A DNA stretch of 64,000 nt from Bradysia coprophila (Eukaryota > Arthropoda > Insecta > Diptera > Sciaridae), in NCBI RefSeq assembly GCF_014529535.1, contig NW_023503423.1:952990-1016989 (forward strand), given 5' to 3'. The notes under the pieces are model-generated. The model did not search any database. It worked only from the letters and a program-made list of their open reading frames with translations, and had not been told where the DNA came from. The translations under genes and the position numbers were made by a program. Positions 24,623-36,260 of this stretch are shown here, one piece after another; within the stretch, counting starts at the first letter, position 1; every line of letters starts with the position of its first letter.

Positions 24623-25030
24623 TCGTTAAGACGAATCTACACAGCGCTAAATTGTAGCCTAAATTGGTGCAGAAAAATGATACATTTTCGATGATAACTT
24701 CGAACCCGCGTCCTTTCTGGAAAAAGGGGGACCATTGTTTTGTGTAAAGAAGTATTGGCTTTCAGTAACAACGATAAATAATTGTAGTGATGTTTGTCTA
24801 CAATGACAAATCTCCGAATTTGTGCCAATTTTAATGACCTATTGGGTTTTCTCTTAGTAGGTTACACCACCCCAAACATTATTCCTCCTCAAAAGCCAAC
24901 ACCTTTTAACACAAAACGATGGCAGCACTTTTTTCAGGAAGGACGCGGGGACGAAGTGATCATCGAAGATATTCAATTTTTTCGCACAAATTTAGGCTGC
25001 AATTTAGCGTTGTGCCGATTCGTCTTAATA
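24623..25030. repeat. Foldback element, ~135-bp diverged arms
   Basis: The left arm (from AAGACGAATC at ~24629) and the right arm (ending GATTCGTCTTAAT) are reverse complements over ~135 bp with roughly 80% agreement (e.g. GCTAAATTGTAGCCTAAATT and AATTTAGGCTGCAATTTAGC). The short open frames inside are products of the arms. Confidence 0.75.
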
Positions 25031-25339
25031 ATCTCGTACGTGTGTTTACTGAAAATTCTTATCAATGTTTGACTAATCCCTGTGTAGTTAGATCATTATT
25101 GATGGCTTCGTTTGTTCAATGTAAATAAAAAGCAGCGCAAATACTAAAAAAGAATGAGTAAACTTGATTCAGCAGAATTTTACTGCAGTCTTGACGAGCC
25201 TTTTTACACGTTTTTTCAAGTTGGTAACAGATGTCATTTATAGACAGTCAGTTAAGTAGTGAAATGATTAGTATTGCGTAATGTTAATTGTTTGAAACAT
25301 TGTGAAATTGCGATTTCCACAAATTTGAAGGATAGCTTA

Positions 25340-25480
25340 AGTCTGAATTCACAGTCATCCGTTTACATTCCATTTTGTCTTCGTGTACATGACAGTTGGC
25401 ATTTAATACAACAGAGCACATTGTTTGAAACGACAACTGTCACAAATACGGAGGCAAAACGGATGACTGTGAGGCCACTT
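25340..25480. repeat. MITE copy, CAGTCATCCGTTTTG family
   Basis: Termini CACAGTCATCCGTTTACATT and AGGCAAAACGGATGACTGTG; an inner pair ATGACAGTTG / CAACTGTCA. Second copy of the family at 16297-16462. Confidence 0.7.
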
Positions 25481-25489
25481 GATTTGATG

Positions 25490-26120
25490 TAGAAAGGCAA
25501 TGGCGATTTTTTGCACGGTAGTATGGTACATAATGTACCGTGACGGGTACTTTTACCCATCGTGTTATATGCGAGACCTTCATTAATCCTTGCGGCACTT
25601 CTTGCCAGAGCTCATGAAATATAAAGCTCAATTTAACTGTATTCTGTTTACGATTAAGCAGACATCACCATGCAGAGTTACATTTCTGTTAACCTAACCA
25701 ATTAAAAATTGACCTTCATTTAGTAGCTGCCACACAGGCGAAACAAATTTAAAAATATCAAAAAGCAATGCTAAGCAAGTAAAAAAAGCAACAACAACAC
25801 CGACAAATATTTGCACTGTTTTGCTGAAATTTAGTCGATGTCTGGTCTGTTTCGACATCATTTAATTGAATTGAAATTAATTTATGAAAGACAAAACAAT
25901 TAAAATTAGTTCAATTTGTGTAATACTTTGCTAATAACAATTATTATTCAGATAAAAAAAGCTCAGAAACGAGTAACGTTAGAGTTTGTCGATCGAGTCC
26001 ATAAATATCATCAATTTATTTATTCTTCGATGATCGTTTTCACGTTTTCCATATTATGATGGTATTCGTTGTGTCACCAGGAGCGGTATTACGGCATGAG
26101 TTTTCTATATTCATCTCTTT
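25490..26120. other. No gene seen
   Basis: AT-rich, with short A/T runs. No open frame with recognisable content. Confidence 0.5.
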
Positions 26121-26121
26121 T

Positions 26122-26590
26122 TCTATTTTACCGACGCTTCGCTATTAAAAGCAAGATGTCGTTGCAATAACCAGGTGTCGGTATATCAACAGAAAAATAA
26201 TTCCGTTTTTGCTCGATGGATTTTGGTCAAATATAATGTCAGAGCAATAGCACATGATCTCAGGAATTCTGAGATCCATACGCTTGACGCTACTATCATT
26301 ATTTTACTAAAATCTGTCGAGTAAAAATGTAAATATTTTTCTGTTGACCTACTGACACCGAGTTATTGCGACGACATCTTGCTCAAGAAGATTTCAAAAT
26401 AGCGAAGCGACGGTAGAATACAGTCGGAGAAAAATAGATTTCAGGATTTTAAGAGACATCATCGTTTTCATCGTTTTTCTTTATTCTCTCATTTCGCATG
26501 TTATTTCAAATGGCAACTGAGAGAATTAGAGAAATGATGCTATCTCTAAAAAAAACCCGAAATCTATATTTCTCCGACTGTAGAAAAAGA
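26122..26590. mobile_element. MITE interrupted in its right end by a second MITE
   Basis: The outer element has inverted arms CCGACGCTTCGCTATT.. (26131) and ..AAAATAGCGAAGCGACGG (26396-26413), with CAAGATGTCGTTGCAATAACC pairing with GTTATTGCGACGACATCTTG. Just inside its right border sits a ~160-bp element (26420-26582) with termini ACAGTCGGAGAAAAATAGAT and ATCTATATTTCTCCGACTGT. The outer flank resumes as GAAAAAGAGAAGAG, matching the inverse of CTCTTTTTCT at the left. Confidence 0.7.
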
Positions 26591-26625
26591 GAAGAGAAGC
26601 AGATCGGACGATAGATAAAGATGCC

Positions 26626-27031
26626 ATCCACGCCATTAATCGTATAAATTTATACGTCAGAGAGAGCTTTTTTCTTCTTTGTTACGATCTGTCAGTTTTT
26701 CTAAAATTGAGATATCTTTGCTGTTTTAAGTGGTTTTTCATATTTTTTTGGACCGAAATGTTTTAAAATGTGTTTGGAATCGATTGACATTAACAAAATA
26801 ATAAAAAAGAAAAAAATATTTTCACGCAATCCGTTAATGCCAATCGATTCCAACTACATTTTAAAACATTTTGGTCCAAAAAAATGTGAAAAACCACTTA
26901 AAACAGCAAAGATATCTCAATTTTGGTTTTCATTGCCATACTAAATCGCAAAATAGAAAAACTGACAGATCGTAACAAAGGAGAAAAAAGCTCTCTCTGA
27001 CGTATGAATTTATACGACTAATGGCGTGGAT
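26626..27031. mobile_element. Long foldback MITE, copy 1 (~406 bp)
   Basis: Arms of ~190 bp start ATCCACGCCATTA and end TAATGGCGTGGAT, and contain CGTATAAATTTATACGTCAG, itself palindromic. A second copy is at 51268-51705; copy 1 lacks ~31 bp in its left arm relative to it. Confidence 0.88.
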
Positions 27032-28077
27032 TGCTCTTTATACGTTTAAACGACGTCCCAGTCGTCATATTAGCATCTATCTGAAAGAAATCCATTCACT
27101 TCCTTCAACTACAAAGCCTCACATAGGCTTAAATGTTTATACTTTCGTTCCTGGTCAACTTTCATCTTAAATGCTATCAATTAAGACTCGTGAATCTCGA
27201 GTTTCTAAATCGGTATCGTTACCGGCTATGAAAATAGATTTCAACTAACATCGAAAATTTGCATAGAAAATTAAATAAAGAACTTCCGTTAAACCGAAAA
27301 ATTCCCAATTTTGAACTATAAGTGTTTGCACATGCCCTTAATATGGTGACTATTCAAATATGTTTCATTTGAAATTAAATCCAACTCACACTCCAGTTAA
27401 TGTCAACCGAAACTGATCAGCTGAGGCAAACATACACAAATTCGGTTGACATTACCTGTATTTCGTATTTACGTCTGTATCAAATCGAAAAATATTGCTC
27501 TGGCCGCCGAAAAAAATATGAAAAACTTTCTCAAAATATTTTCGCAAATCCAAATTTTTCTTTTACTAAAAATCAAAATGTAAACGAACAGAAATATATA
27601 CCGTCGTCGTGTTGAAATAAATATAATGCAAAAAGATTAACGCTGTCCCGCGTGTAAATGGTGTGGGTTAAATTCCGCGCACTCGTCAACCGAATTTTTT
27701 TTAAAATATATTTTGTTAATGTTCCAGTAATTCCCACAGAAAACTTTATGTAAATATACATTTCAAGTGACATAGTCAGATCGTTATAAGGTTATGGGTT
27801 CAATGTCCATCCCGGCAGCATCCATACATCAATATTTAATTGAAGGCGAAGAGATCACAATATTCGAATCAAAAATATCACAATACAAAAATCGTATCTA
27901 CATCTACAACATTAATTGAAAAGAAACTATTATAATACCTATAGATGGCGTCGCATGTCTACGTATAAACATCCAAACAACGCACTCTAAATAAGGTACT
28001 CACACTTGACAGTGTGTTACACAACTATACAACACTATAAAAAACCATTTCCTATCAATTAGTATGCTATTTCAATG
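27032..28077. other. No gene seen
   Basis: AT-rich intergenic DNA. A GGGTTCAATGTCCATCCCGG stretch near 27797 resembles a pol III B box but no cloverleaf or A box was found. Confidence 0.4.
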
Positions 28078-28196
28078 GTGTTGAGGAATTTCGCGCCGCG
28101 TCATTTACAATAAACCACAAAGGGACATTTTCCATGTACAAAATATGTCATTTTGTCAATTATTGTGAATGACGCGGCGCGAAATTCCTAGCAACC
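28078..28196. mobile_element. MITE with 9-bp flanking duplication
   Basis: Inverted ends GAGGAATTTCGCGCCGCGTC and GACGCGGCGCGAAATTCCTA, with ATTTCAATG on both sides. It is GC-rich at its ends against the AT-rich surroundings. Confidence 0.8.
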
Positions 28197-28223
28197 ATTT
28201 CAATGAGTTCAATGAATATAAAC

Positions 28224-28533
28224 TAAGGTTCTGAAAGAACAGGTTAAGACAGCCACGATGGCGGATGACACCGAAATTGATAAACAGATTTTGGGGGAAA
28301 TCAACTTAGAAAATGTTTTTTTAGGAAAATTCGAAATTTCGTTTTTGCTAGTTTGCCTTTTTCATATAAACTTCGTAACCGCTGACGCAATTTCTGCCCT
28401 AATTCGTAACAAAAAACTTTATAGAAAAATAGAACAAAAGTATTAGAATTAGGTCAGATTTGTGTGTGTGTGTGTGTGTGTGTTCCTTCGTGATCAACTC
28501 ATAGTTGTCTGAACCTGTTCTTTCAGAACCTCG
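28224..28533. mobile_element. AAGGTTCTGAAAGAACAGG MITE, copy 1, with 8-bp target duplication
   Basis: Ends AAGGTTCTGAAAGAACAGGT and ACCTGTTCTTTCAGAACCT, flanked by ATATAAAC on both sides. It contains a (TG)n run near 28460. A 62-codon frame inside (28258-28446) is not a gene: related copies elsewhere lack it. Further copies lie at 54054-54239 and 54248-54476, and a solo end at ~33762-33788. The 8-bp duplication fits a hAT-type origin (inference). Confidence 0.88.
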
Positions 28534-28772
28534 ATATAAACCAGGTATGGCTTAATGTCACCGCGGAGGATATAATCATTTAAAAAAAGTATTCAAATGC
28601 ACTCATTTGCATATTATTTTGACATGAATAATGAATGCGTTCAAGACAAATCGACGATTATGATCACTTTTGCCTGAAGTGCGTTGATCCAATCTAATTT
28701 TTGTTTTATGTACCAATTCTCTCTTTCTCCAATTTTTAGTAAAATCTTTTTTTTCCTAACCTACTCACGAAC

Positions 28773-28991
28773 TAAAGTATAGTTTCCACTTAAAAAGAGC
28801 ACTCCGTTTAGCCTTCGTCTACATGACAGTTGTAAAATGGAACAAAGGAACTGTCACGTAAACAGAGTAAAAAATTGAAATAAATTCAATTTCCACTCCG
28901 TTTGCGTGACAGTTCTTTTGTTCTATTTTACAACTGTCATGTAGACGGAGGCTAAACGGAGTGCTCTTTTTAAGTGGAAACTATACTTAAG
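28773..28991. mobile_element. Near-perfect hairpin MITE, copy 1 (219 bp)
   Basis: Arms of ~105 bp: AAGTATAGTTTCCACTTAAA.. and ..TTTAAGTGGAAACTATACTT, with ACATGACAGTTGTAAAATGG inside. A second copy in reverse orientation is at 56546-56764. Confidence 0.92.
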
Positions 28992-30870
28992 TCCATTGTC
29001 CATAACAAAAGATGTTAAAATTGATCATTACGAGAAAACGTTCGTGAAATTTACATTGAAAATCGAAATCATTGTCTCTGCCGGGATCAGTATAAAATAG
29101 TTGATACAAAGGAACTCTTTGTGTGCGGATATATTTTGAATAATGAGATATCACACAAAAACTCGACTGAGATATTATCTGTGACAACTTTGCCAACTCT
29201 CGTGCCAAGTAAAATTTTGCCGGTTCACTTTGAATAACTTTGAAAATTTCAAAGTCAAAATCGATTGGAATTATGACAAAAAAAATCAAATCAACGATGA
29301 AAGTCGGTGGAAGAGATACAGCCGGCGAGATATGTGAAATAGGACTCACGGGTGGGATTTTAATTTCTGTTTAGGAACTGCCCTAACAGAACATATTTAT
29401 TGTTGTTAAATTTTTTTTTCTTGGATATGTAAACAAGTAGAATAGGATACTATAGGAATAGAAATGAGGAAAAATAAACGATTTTATGACTGCTTCGAAC
29501 ATTTTTTTTCGTTAGACGTTTAAAACGTCACTTTGACAGATGGAAAAGAACGACTATTGGTACACAACTTCATACGAAATAGTACTCTATTTGACAGCTC
29601 TCACTAGGATAGTTGTGATGTTAGGCCAAGCCCGTTAGCGCATCGCAGTCCCATTTTAATCATAAAAGTTGAAAGTTATGCCATATTATTAGGATGCAGA
29701 ATTCAACTCATTTTACTTTTCCATTTACCTGAGGCCTACAACTTTGAATAAAAATTCGATTTTTAAATTTAGTACTTCATTTGGCGATTCGGTCTTAATA
29801 CTTGCAATTTGTAATTGAGATTTTCTCGTTAAGACCCTCATAGAGCTGAAAAGCATTGGTTCTGGTCACTTTTAAGAGCAAAAAGGCACACAGGCTCTAC
29901 TGTTACACCAAATTGATATAAACTTAGACACACATGCTCTTGGTCTACGAATTGTGTTCTCGATGACCAGTTTCCAGAAAATGTTGTAAAATTATCTGCA
30001 ATTGCATATCGACCAAATCGCAATCGTTATCAATTAGTTCAAAAGCAAATATTCGATTATTTACACGTTTCAATAAATTTTTGGATACGTGTGCATTAAC
30101 GACTTCCGGAGCTTCGTGTGGTAGGTATAGGTATTTATTTATTATTTTTAAAATTATTTTCGTATTGTTTGGCGTATTGTATGACAAATGTGGCTTAGAC
30201 GTGCAAAACATTATTAAATAGTTTTTTTCACAACTAAAAGGCAGAAATTATATGTTTGCAGTCAGAGCCAATGGCAGAAGCGAGAGCTACAAGTCACACG
30301 AAAATATGGTATTAACACATAGTTTTTCACAACAAAGGCATCCAAAGTTTCAAGCTGAGGTGAGAAAATGAGTCTATTATCATCTGCGTTGTGAAATCGT
30401 ATTAAACCATAATTTGAGTATGCCTTTCTATACGGGGCAACATTTCTTCAGAAAAACGAATTTCAATTAAAAACCAGTAATCTTTTCTTGTGAATTTTAC
30501 TCGACTGAACTCGGTGGATAAATAAATAAAATCAAATCAAGTCATCATTTTGACTGCGATCGATATAATAGCTATAACTCGTATCATTTATGAAGTTTGT
30601 TTCTTATATATTTTAACTATAAATTTTGAAGAACTTTGGCGCCTTCAGCAGAAAGACACTTTTTGTTATTGCAAATGCCGAGTAGATAAATACATTTGTA
30701 CGTTAATTATATACTACAAAATGGTACTAGCGACTACATATGACGCAAATTTCAATGAATTCAATTAGCATCAACATTAGAAGTTAAATAGCGATTGTAA
30801 TAACATTCGATCAGATAAGTGACTAAACTCTAAACAGTCAATATTCGTTGTATTACTGCGATCGTTGAAT
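28992..30870. other. No supported gene; two unexplained open stretches
   Basis: A 120-codon minus frame at 28987-29349 and two overlapping minus frames at 29838-30211 are open but show no domain, and they start or stop in or near repeats. They may be decayed coding sequence or chance. The rest is AT-rich and featureless. Confidence 0.4.
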
Positions 30871-30993
30871 AGTATATTACTATACAAGGGAAGGAATTTG
30901 ATATTTCGTATCCAGATAAGTAAAAGTGTCCGAGGTACTTTTACTTATCGTGATACGAAATATCAAATTACTTCCCGATTGTAGTATGACGTT
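30871..30993. repeat. Short palindromic element
   Basis: TTTGATATTTCGTATC..GATAAGTAAAAGT at the left inverts to ACTTTTACTTATCGTGATAC.. at the right, extended by ATACTATAC-like flanks. About 120 bp. Confidence 0.75.
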
Positions 30994-33100
30994 TTCTTTT
31001 ATGAAGGAGGGAAAGACTTTTACCTAGGGACGGAAAGTCCATTTTCCCTCCCTAGTAAAGAAAATATTTTTTTTAAAGAAAACCGAGCCGGATCTATCTC
31101 GAATACGCTACAGGTTATATTGTTAGGAGGTCAAGGGGCGACACACTTGTTGGATTAAATGAAATAGATTGACAAAATGAAGAAGTTTAATTATATTATA
31201 TTAATTTCGAGACCTGCAGTGCAACTAGTGTCATACAATGACCTTGGAAATTGTTTTCCTCAATCTGTTCAAAGTAATTGAATTGATTTTCCAAAAAGAG
31301 ACCCTCGAGGGTTGATGATCATCAATACTCGATTAGTCTGAAACGATTGTTTTATGGGAAAGTTTTGTTTTCTGTGTTGCACTTCAGTGTGGAGGAGACA
31401 GTTCGGCTATTTTGTTTAGACAAATTTCTGAATTTGTTGTCGGGCACGCCAGACCTGCCAACGAAAATTTATTGAAACGAATTGAAGTGTCCATCATGAA
31501 AAGATTGACCGAAAAGAAAGTTTTTAAACTTTCAATGAAACCTTCGCAACAATGTTTGTCGTCTAAGATGCACCAAACAGTTGTGTAAATATGTTAATGT
31601 AGCAGTCTAGTGCGGTAATATTTTCGTTAACTTAACATTGCTATACAGTAAATCACGAGCAAGAAGCTCTTCTCGGTTTCCTGATTGATGACGCATGTTA
31701 AACTACCGGGTGTCGCACACACTCATGACTCGGAGTCTAATAATAATATCACAAAAATGGTGTACCCAAAAGGTACACACAACATACTCAAGATTCACCA
31801 GACCGAAATCGTAACTTATAGATGATTACACGCGGTCATATCTTTCCGGTTCGCCGTCGAAACGTGAAAAAGTACAACAGGTATATATATTTATTGCGAT
31901 CTTAATCATCACCGACGCGACGATATGATTTTTAGCACACGTCGAGTATACGTATATTTATAGCATCGATTTATCACATTGCCAAAATTACCGATAATTT
32001 TTAATTCCGAAATGTTTCACAAAAAATGTATAAAACTCCAATCAGTCCATCGGAGTATGACGTATTCGGGCAAAAGTCCAATTCCCGTGTAACGATTTGT
32101 CCAAAGAGAAATTCTCCTTTTTATTTCGATTTTTTTTTCACGTGTCAACGACGAACGTGTTAATCATTAATTCTGTTCAAATGGCAACCAAATTGTGCAA
32201 AATGTCATATTTGAATTATAATACGGTCTTATTGGGTATGCCGTTGATAGTTCAGGAAAATAAATAAATTTGTAATGACGACGACAGGGACGACGAATAT
32301 TTAAAAACACAAAAACGAATGTATCAATCAAACAGATGAAATTTACATAATACGAGGACTGTACGCTGAAATAGCTTAGGAACATAAAAATCCTTCGAAA
32401 ACCGATGGTTACCTATGCGACTTTAGCGTTTCGTAACTCGATGAAATCGTCAATTTGATGCGTATACAATCGAGGGATAATAATTCGGCACAATTCTAAT
32501 TACACAATTCCATGATCAATTTCGAACGATTCTCTGGAAAATATATACATCCCCAATATATATATATATATGTAGTTATATACGCGCCATTTAACTTATT
32601 GATTTACTTGCTATTTCCAAGTGTACCTACACAGAACGAGAGCTGTATAGGCACATATGTGCACACATAAATACTCTGGCTGGATTTTATACACGTGAAT
32701 ATGGTGAAGATGCAAAAAAAAAGAACGAAAGATTCTTTACAAATTTTACACAGTGCATCCACAATCAACAACCATAAGTCCACTTATTTTTAACTTAAAA
32801 CTATTCGAAAATTTTAATCAAATCAAATCAGATGAATGTATTTACGTACTTTGAATTGAATATTTGAAATTTGGAATTGGCCAAACAACCAAAAGTACTT
32901 TTCACAGAAAATTTTTAACGTTCGCACAACACTTTGGCGATACACACCGCACGAATGCTGAAGAGGGAATGATGAAGAAATGTCGAACGCTAAATGAAAT
33001 CGGAAACAGCTGTAACGTACATACAACAGTATTCTACATCTGCTTTTTGTAGTAGATTTTGCGTGCGATTGTCTGTCTCACAATTTTTGTGTTTGAGTTG
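30994..33100. other. No gene seen; AT-rich intergenic DNA
   Basis: Contains simple TATATA tracts (~32560-32575) and no coding exon I can support. The 61-95 codon frames here lack domains. Confidence 0.5.
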
Positions 33101-33106
33101 CATTTC

Positions 33107-33150
33107 ATCACGGCAGAGAAAAGTAAATCAGGCAGGAGCACTTGTTTTGA
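33107..33150. repeat. Fragment of the CAGGCAGGAG MITE
   Basis: CACGGCAGAGAAAAGTAAATC followed by AGGCAGGAGC matches one terminus of the MITEs at 40079-40276 and 57960-58341. The other end is missing. Confidence 0.7.
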
Positions 33151-33467
33151 CCCACACTCGAGATTTGGCGAGATGGCGTTATGTCGTTTTATCATCTACC
33201 CTTGTGGCCTGCACATGGACAACCCTATTCTTGCAATATTTAGTAACCCTGACTCGTTTGTCAAACTGTCAAATGACATGACATGTCCTGTGAAATTTTA
33301 TGTTTTGATATGAATCACATAACAAAAATGCATTTGGTGAAGCGATTTCAGCGTTTCTTTTTAATATTTAAACAAAATAACGTAGAAGACAAATGAGAAA
33401 ATCAAAGGAGTGAAACAGAATCGAATACACGTGAAAAGTGAAAAAAAAAAACTTGAAAACTTAATCT

Positions 33468-33656
33468 GTAATATTTTATGCATGAAGATTGCAAGTTACT
33501 TGAGGTTCAGTCCTGTGGTTTGATACGTAGAACGCTTGCTTCATACGCAAGAGATCTGGGGTTCAAATCTCGTCAGGGCGCGTAAAACAAAAATTTTATT
33601 TCCAAATTTCAATTTCATTGTCAAGTAACTTGCAATCTTCATGCATAAAATATTAT
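33468..33656. repeat. Hairpin with ~35-bp arms enclosing a tRNA-like sequence
   Basis: TAATATTTTATGCATGAAGA..TTGCAAGTTACTTGA (from 33470) is repeated inverted as TCAAGTAACTTGCAA..TCTTCATGCATAAAATATTA (to about 33654). Between the arms lies the tRNA-like stretch described next. Confidence 0.88.
33510..33579 (+). tRNA. tRNA-Met(CAU)-like sequence, probably degenerate
   Basis: The strand folds as a cloverleaf by eye. Acceptor GTCCTG pairs with CAGGGC at the 3' end; D stem GTTT/GAAC; anticodon stem CTTGC/GCAAG is perfect with loop TTCATAC, i.e. U33 and anticodon CAU; then a B box GGGTTCAAATC. The T stem has about two mismatches and the total is 70 nt, so it is more likely a tRNA pseudogene or tRNA-derived SINE head than a working gene. 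It sits exactly between the inverted arms of a hairpin, which is unusual. Confidence 0.45.
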
Positions 33657-33699
33657 TTCAATGTTCGGAACACCACCGAAGCAATACAACATTCAAAAT

Positions 33700-34402
33700 A
33701 AAAAAAAAATTAATCTGTAATGAGTTTCTAAATTGACAATTTGTGCCTTCAAAGTCAAAGTGTCTTAACCTGTTCTTACAGAACCTTGAATTTTCAACGA
33801 ACTTTTAAGCTCTGAAGTATAAATTCATTCATTGAGATGATAATTGACGAGAGTTAAGCACTACACGTCACAAAAAGACGTTTCCCAAATAAAAAATTTT
33901 CGGTTCATGCATATCTGTCCTTAATTATGGCGCCACTTTCGAACAAGTACATGGACTTATGTGGTATACTGTATGTGTTATGGACGGTAGATTTTAAGCA
34001 TTTTAGCTTGTCCTCTACATTCCGTTCGAGCTACAGCTCGAGAAATTGTCTAAAATCTACAGTGCACAACAGACACCACACCGTCTGCGTCTGCATGAAA
34101 TGTATTAGAAAAGAAAATTCCTTGGAATGGTCTTACAAAAAATTCGGCAACACTGCTCTGCACTTCCATTAGAGGAAAATTGTAACAAAAAAATTAGAAG
34201 AGGTAAGATATAGTTGACAGCCGAAACTGTCCTATTGATAAGTATGTACACAATTTATACTGTAGACATGTGTACGATTTCTGTTCGAATAACGAAAAGT
34301 CCAATTGAAATCTTATGTGTTATTTTGAACACCGGTGTTTATTAGAGACGTACATAACACAACAAAGTTAAATAAGCAAAAAAAAGTAAAAAACAAGGAA
34401 AA
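33700..34402. other. 5' flank of the Mpv17-family gene
   Basis: Holds a solo end of the AAGGTTCTG MITE (~33762-33788) and a weak inverted pair (GTAGATTTTAAGCA / TGTCTAAAATCTAC, ~33985-34065). No TATA element was obvious just upstream of 34403. Confidence 0.45.
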
Positions 34403-35105
34403 ATGTCATCAACATTAAGCAAAACCATTTTACATTCATACAAAAGCTGTGTCACATATTCCAGACGAAATTTCGTAGGAATAGCCAGATCATATCAAAG
34501 GACATTAGACAAACGTCCATATCTTGTCCAGGCCATACAGGCCGGAATTCTAATGGGTGCAGGTGATCTGTGTGCACAAACATTTTTCACTTCAAGCGAA
34601 ACGGTGACGATAGACTACATTCGGACACTCAAGTTTTGCTCAATCGGATTTGTGTTCGTTGTAAGAAAAAACCTTTCTTCGGATCATAAAGAACGTCGTA
34701 CTCAGAGCTCATGAACTTTATTTTTCCTTCGTCAAGGGTCCTTCCGTTCGTTTCTGGTACGGCGCCATGGACAAAGCCATCAAAGCGAAATCACCGGCAA
34801 CTAGAACTATGATTAAGGTCGGCATCGATCAGTTGATATTCGCTCCGATTTTCACGGCCGCCCTGGTTTCGACGATCAGCTACACCCAAGATCAAAACGT
34901 TCAATCGATCAAAGAGAAACTACGGACACAGTATACGGATATCTTGCTGTGCAACTACTATGTGTGGCCTTGGGTGCAGATTGTCAATTTTCGCTTTGTT
35001 CCGCTCAATTATCAGGTTTTATTAACTCAGTCTGTTGCGTTCTTGTGGAATATTTACATTTCGTGGAAAACGCATAGTACGGAACACAAAACGGTCAGCG
35101 CGTAG
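34403..35105 (+). CDS. Mpv17/PMP22-family membrane protein, two exons
   Basis: Members of this family are small four-helix proteins of the mitochondrial inner membrane or peroxisome; their transport role is not fully settled. Exon 34403-34660 (86 codons) joins exon 34737-35105 through a 76-nt intron (GTAAGA..GTCAAG), giving 208 residues, within the family's usual ~175-210. Family hallmarks are visible: RPYLVQAIQAGILMGAGDLC near residues 38-57, then VRFWYGAMDK after the junction, and the C-terminal VWPWVQIVNFRFVPLNYQVL with WNIYISWKTH. The N-terminal ~30 residues are basic with hydroxylated residues (SKTILHSYKSC.., SRRNF), compatible with a mitochondrial targeting peptide. The start codon is preceded by AAAA, a good insect context. 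I cannot tell which paralogue this is. Confidence 0.92.
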
Positions 35106-35133
35106 AGAGGGTGTAGGGAATTACTTTGCATCA

Positions 35134-35139
35134 AATAAA
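35134..35139 (+). terminator. Poly(A) signal of the Mpv17-family gene
   Basis: AATAAA 29 nt after the stop codon. Confidence 0.55.
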
Positions 35140-36260
35140 GGTTCAAGCTTCAAGAACTTCGTATTCTCTATACTCTTCGACTGCTTCGCAATCCTTTACA
35201 TCCTTTATGTGCCGATTTTTTGTTTGTGTGGATCAGCTGAAAAACAGCTGAAGCAAATGCATGCTGAAATTTCACTGCCTTCAACTGTTTAATTTCTTAG
35301 GTCTTTGTCAAAACGTAAAAGTGCCAACAAGGCTCAGAGTAGAGATTTTTCAATAGATATAGGAACAGTATGAAGTTAAGTATGGTTTCCACTCAACAAA
35401 AGTACTCCGAGTGAGAGTCGTGAGATAATGACCTGTCAAATAAACAAAGCAAAAACTGTTATCTCTCGCCCGGAGTACTTTTTTGGTGGGAAATCAAGCC
35501 TAAAAAATTGTGAAAAATTGTCCGCCTTTACTAAGTACAAAATTGCGATACTCTTGATTCCGTTGGTTCACACATAAGATCAGAACACACAACTAAGGAC
35601 CGAATTGCTCGAAATCCAACTCAAAATCTGTAAGTTCAGTAAGGATAATGTAGAAGAACAGTTGACTTTTGGGATCAATTGTAAAAATATTCCAGTTATA
35701 ACAGCAATAGCAACGAACGGACCTTTCACCGATGGCGATGGTGTTTTATTATTGTTTTTTTTTTGCTGTCGGAATGCAAATTTTGTTATAATCGAACTGT
35801 CAAACTGAAGTGGAAGAAAAGAGGGACACAATGTATTTTTTAAGACATAACATAGAGACACACACCGAACGTCTCTGTCTGTCTCATTCTAAAAACCAAA
35901 TAAGAAAGCACTGCACAGGAGGGAGATGCGTTGCAATATTTTCTTTTCGTATTGACATGAGATAATACACGTCTCGTTGTATACACCCGATAGCCGCAAA
36001 GTCAAAGTGAGACGGCACCAGTGCAGGAATTGTAACATCTTTTCTTTACTTTTTTGGTAATAAAAGAAAACTTCATTTCATCTCCACACACAAATCCGAA
36101 TCCATTTTTTTCGTTTTAAAAAGAAGGAAGAAAAAAAAATTCTTTCAATCAAAATGATCCAATTTCAATGAACTTTTCGACTTCTTTTTTCGATATCGAG
36201 AAATATTATTTATTTGTGCCGATCTTACATTCGAATTTTAATTGAATAACCGGAGAAATT
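35140..36260. other. Intergenic; one intact MITE
   Basis: Between the Mpv17-family gene and the PRDM gene. A short MITE lies at 35385-35505. The remainder is AT-rich; the first part of any 5' UTR of the PRDM gene would be here. Confidence 0.45.
35385..35505. mobile_element. ~120-bp MITE, intact copy
   Basis: Ends TATGGTTTCCACTCAACAAA..GTACTCCGAGTGAGAG and CTCTCGCCCGGAGTACTTTT..GGTGGGAAATC are imperfect inverted repeats. The same element at 37231-39175 is split by an inserted tandem-repeat array. Confidence 0.75.

Noticed and set aside
27781..27840. B-box-like GGGTTCAATGTCC as a tRNA or SINE
   Set aside because: No A box at the proper distance and no cloverleaf.
28258..28446. 62-codon frame beginning MADDTEIDKQ
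   Set aside because: It lies wholly inside a MITE with an 8-bp target duplication; the related copies at 54054-54476 do not keep the frame.
28987..29349. 120-codon minus-strand frame as a gene
   Set aside because: It ends at the edge of a MITE and has no recognisable domain, signal or splice support; it may be decayed sequence.
29838..30211. Two overlapping minus-strand frames as a broken gene
   Set aside because: They do not join into one sensible protein and match no family I know.
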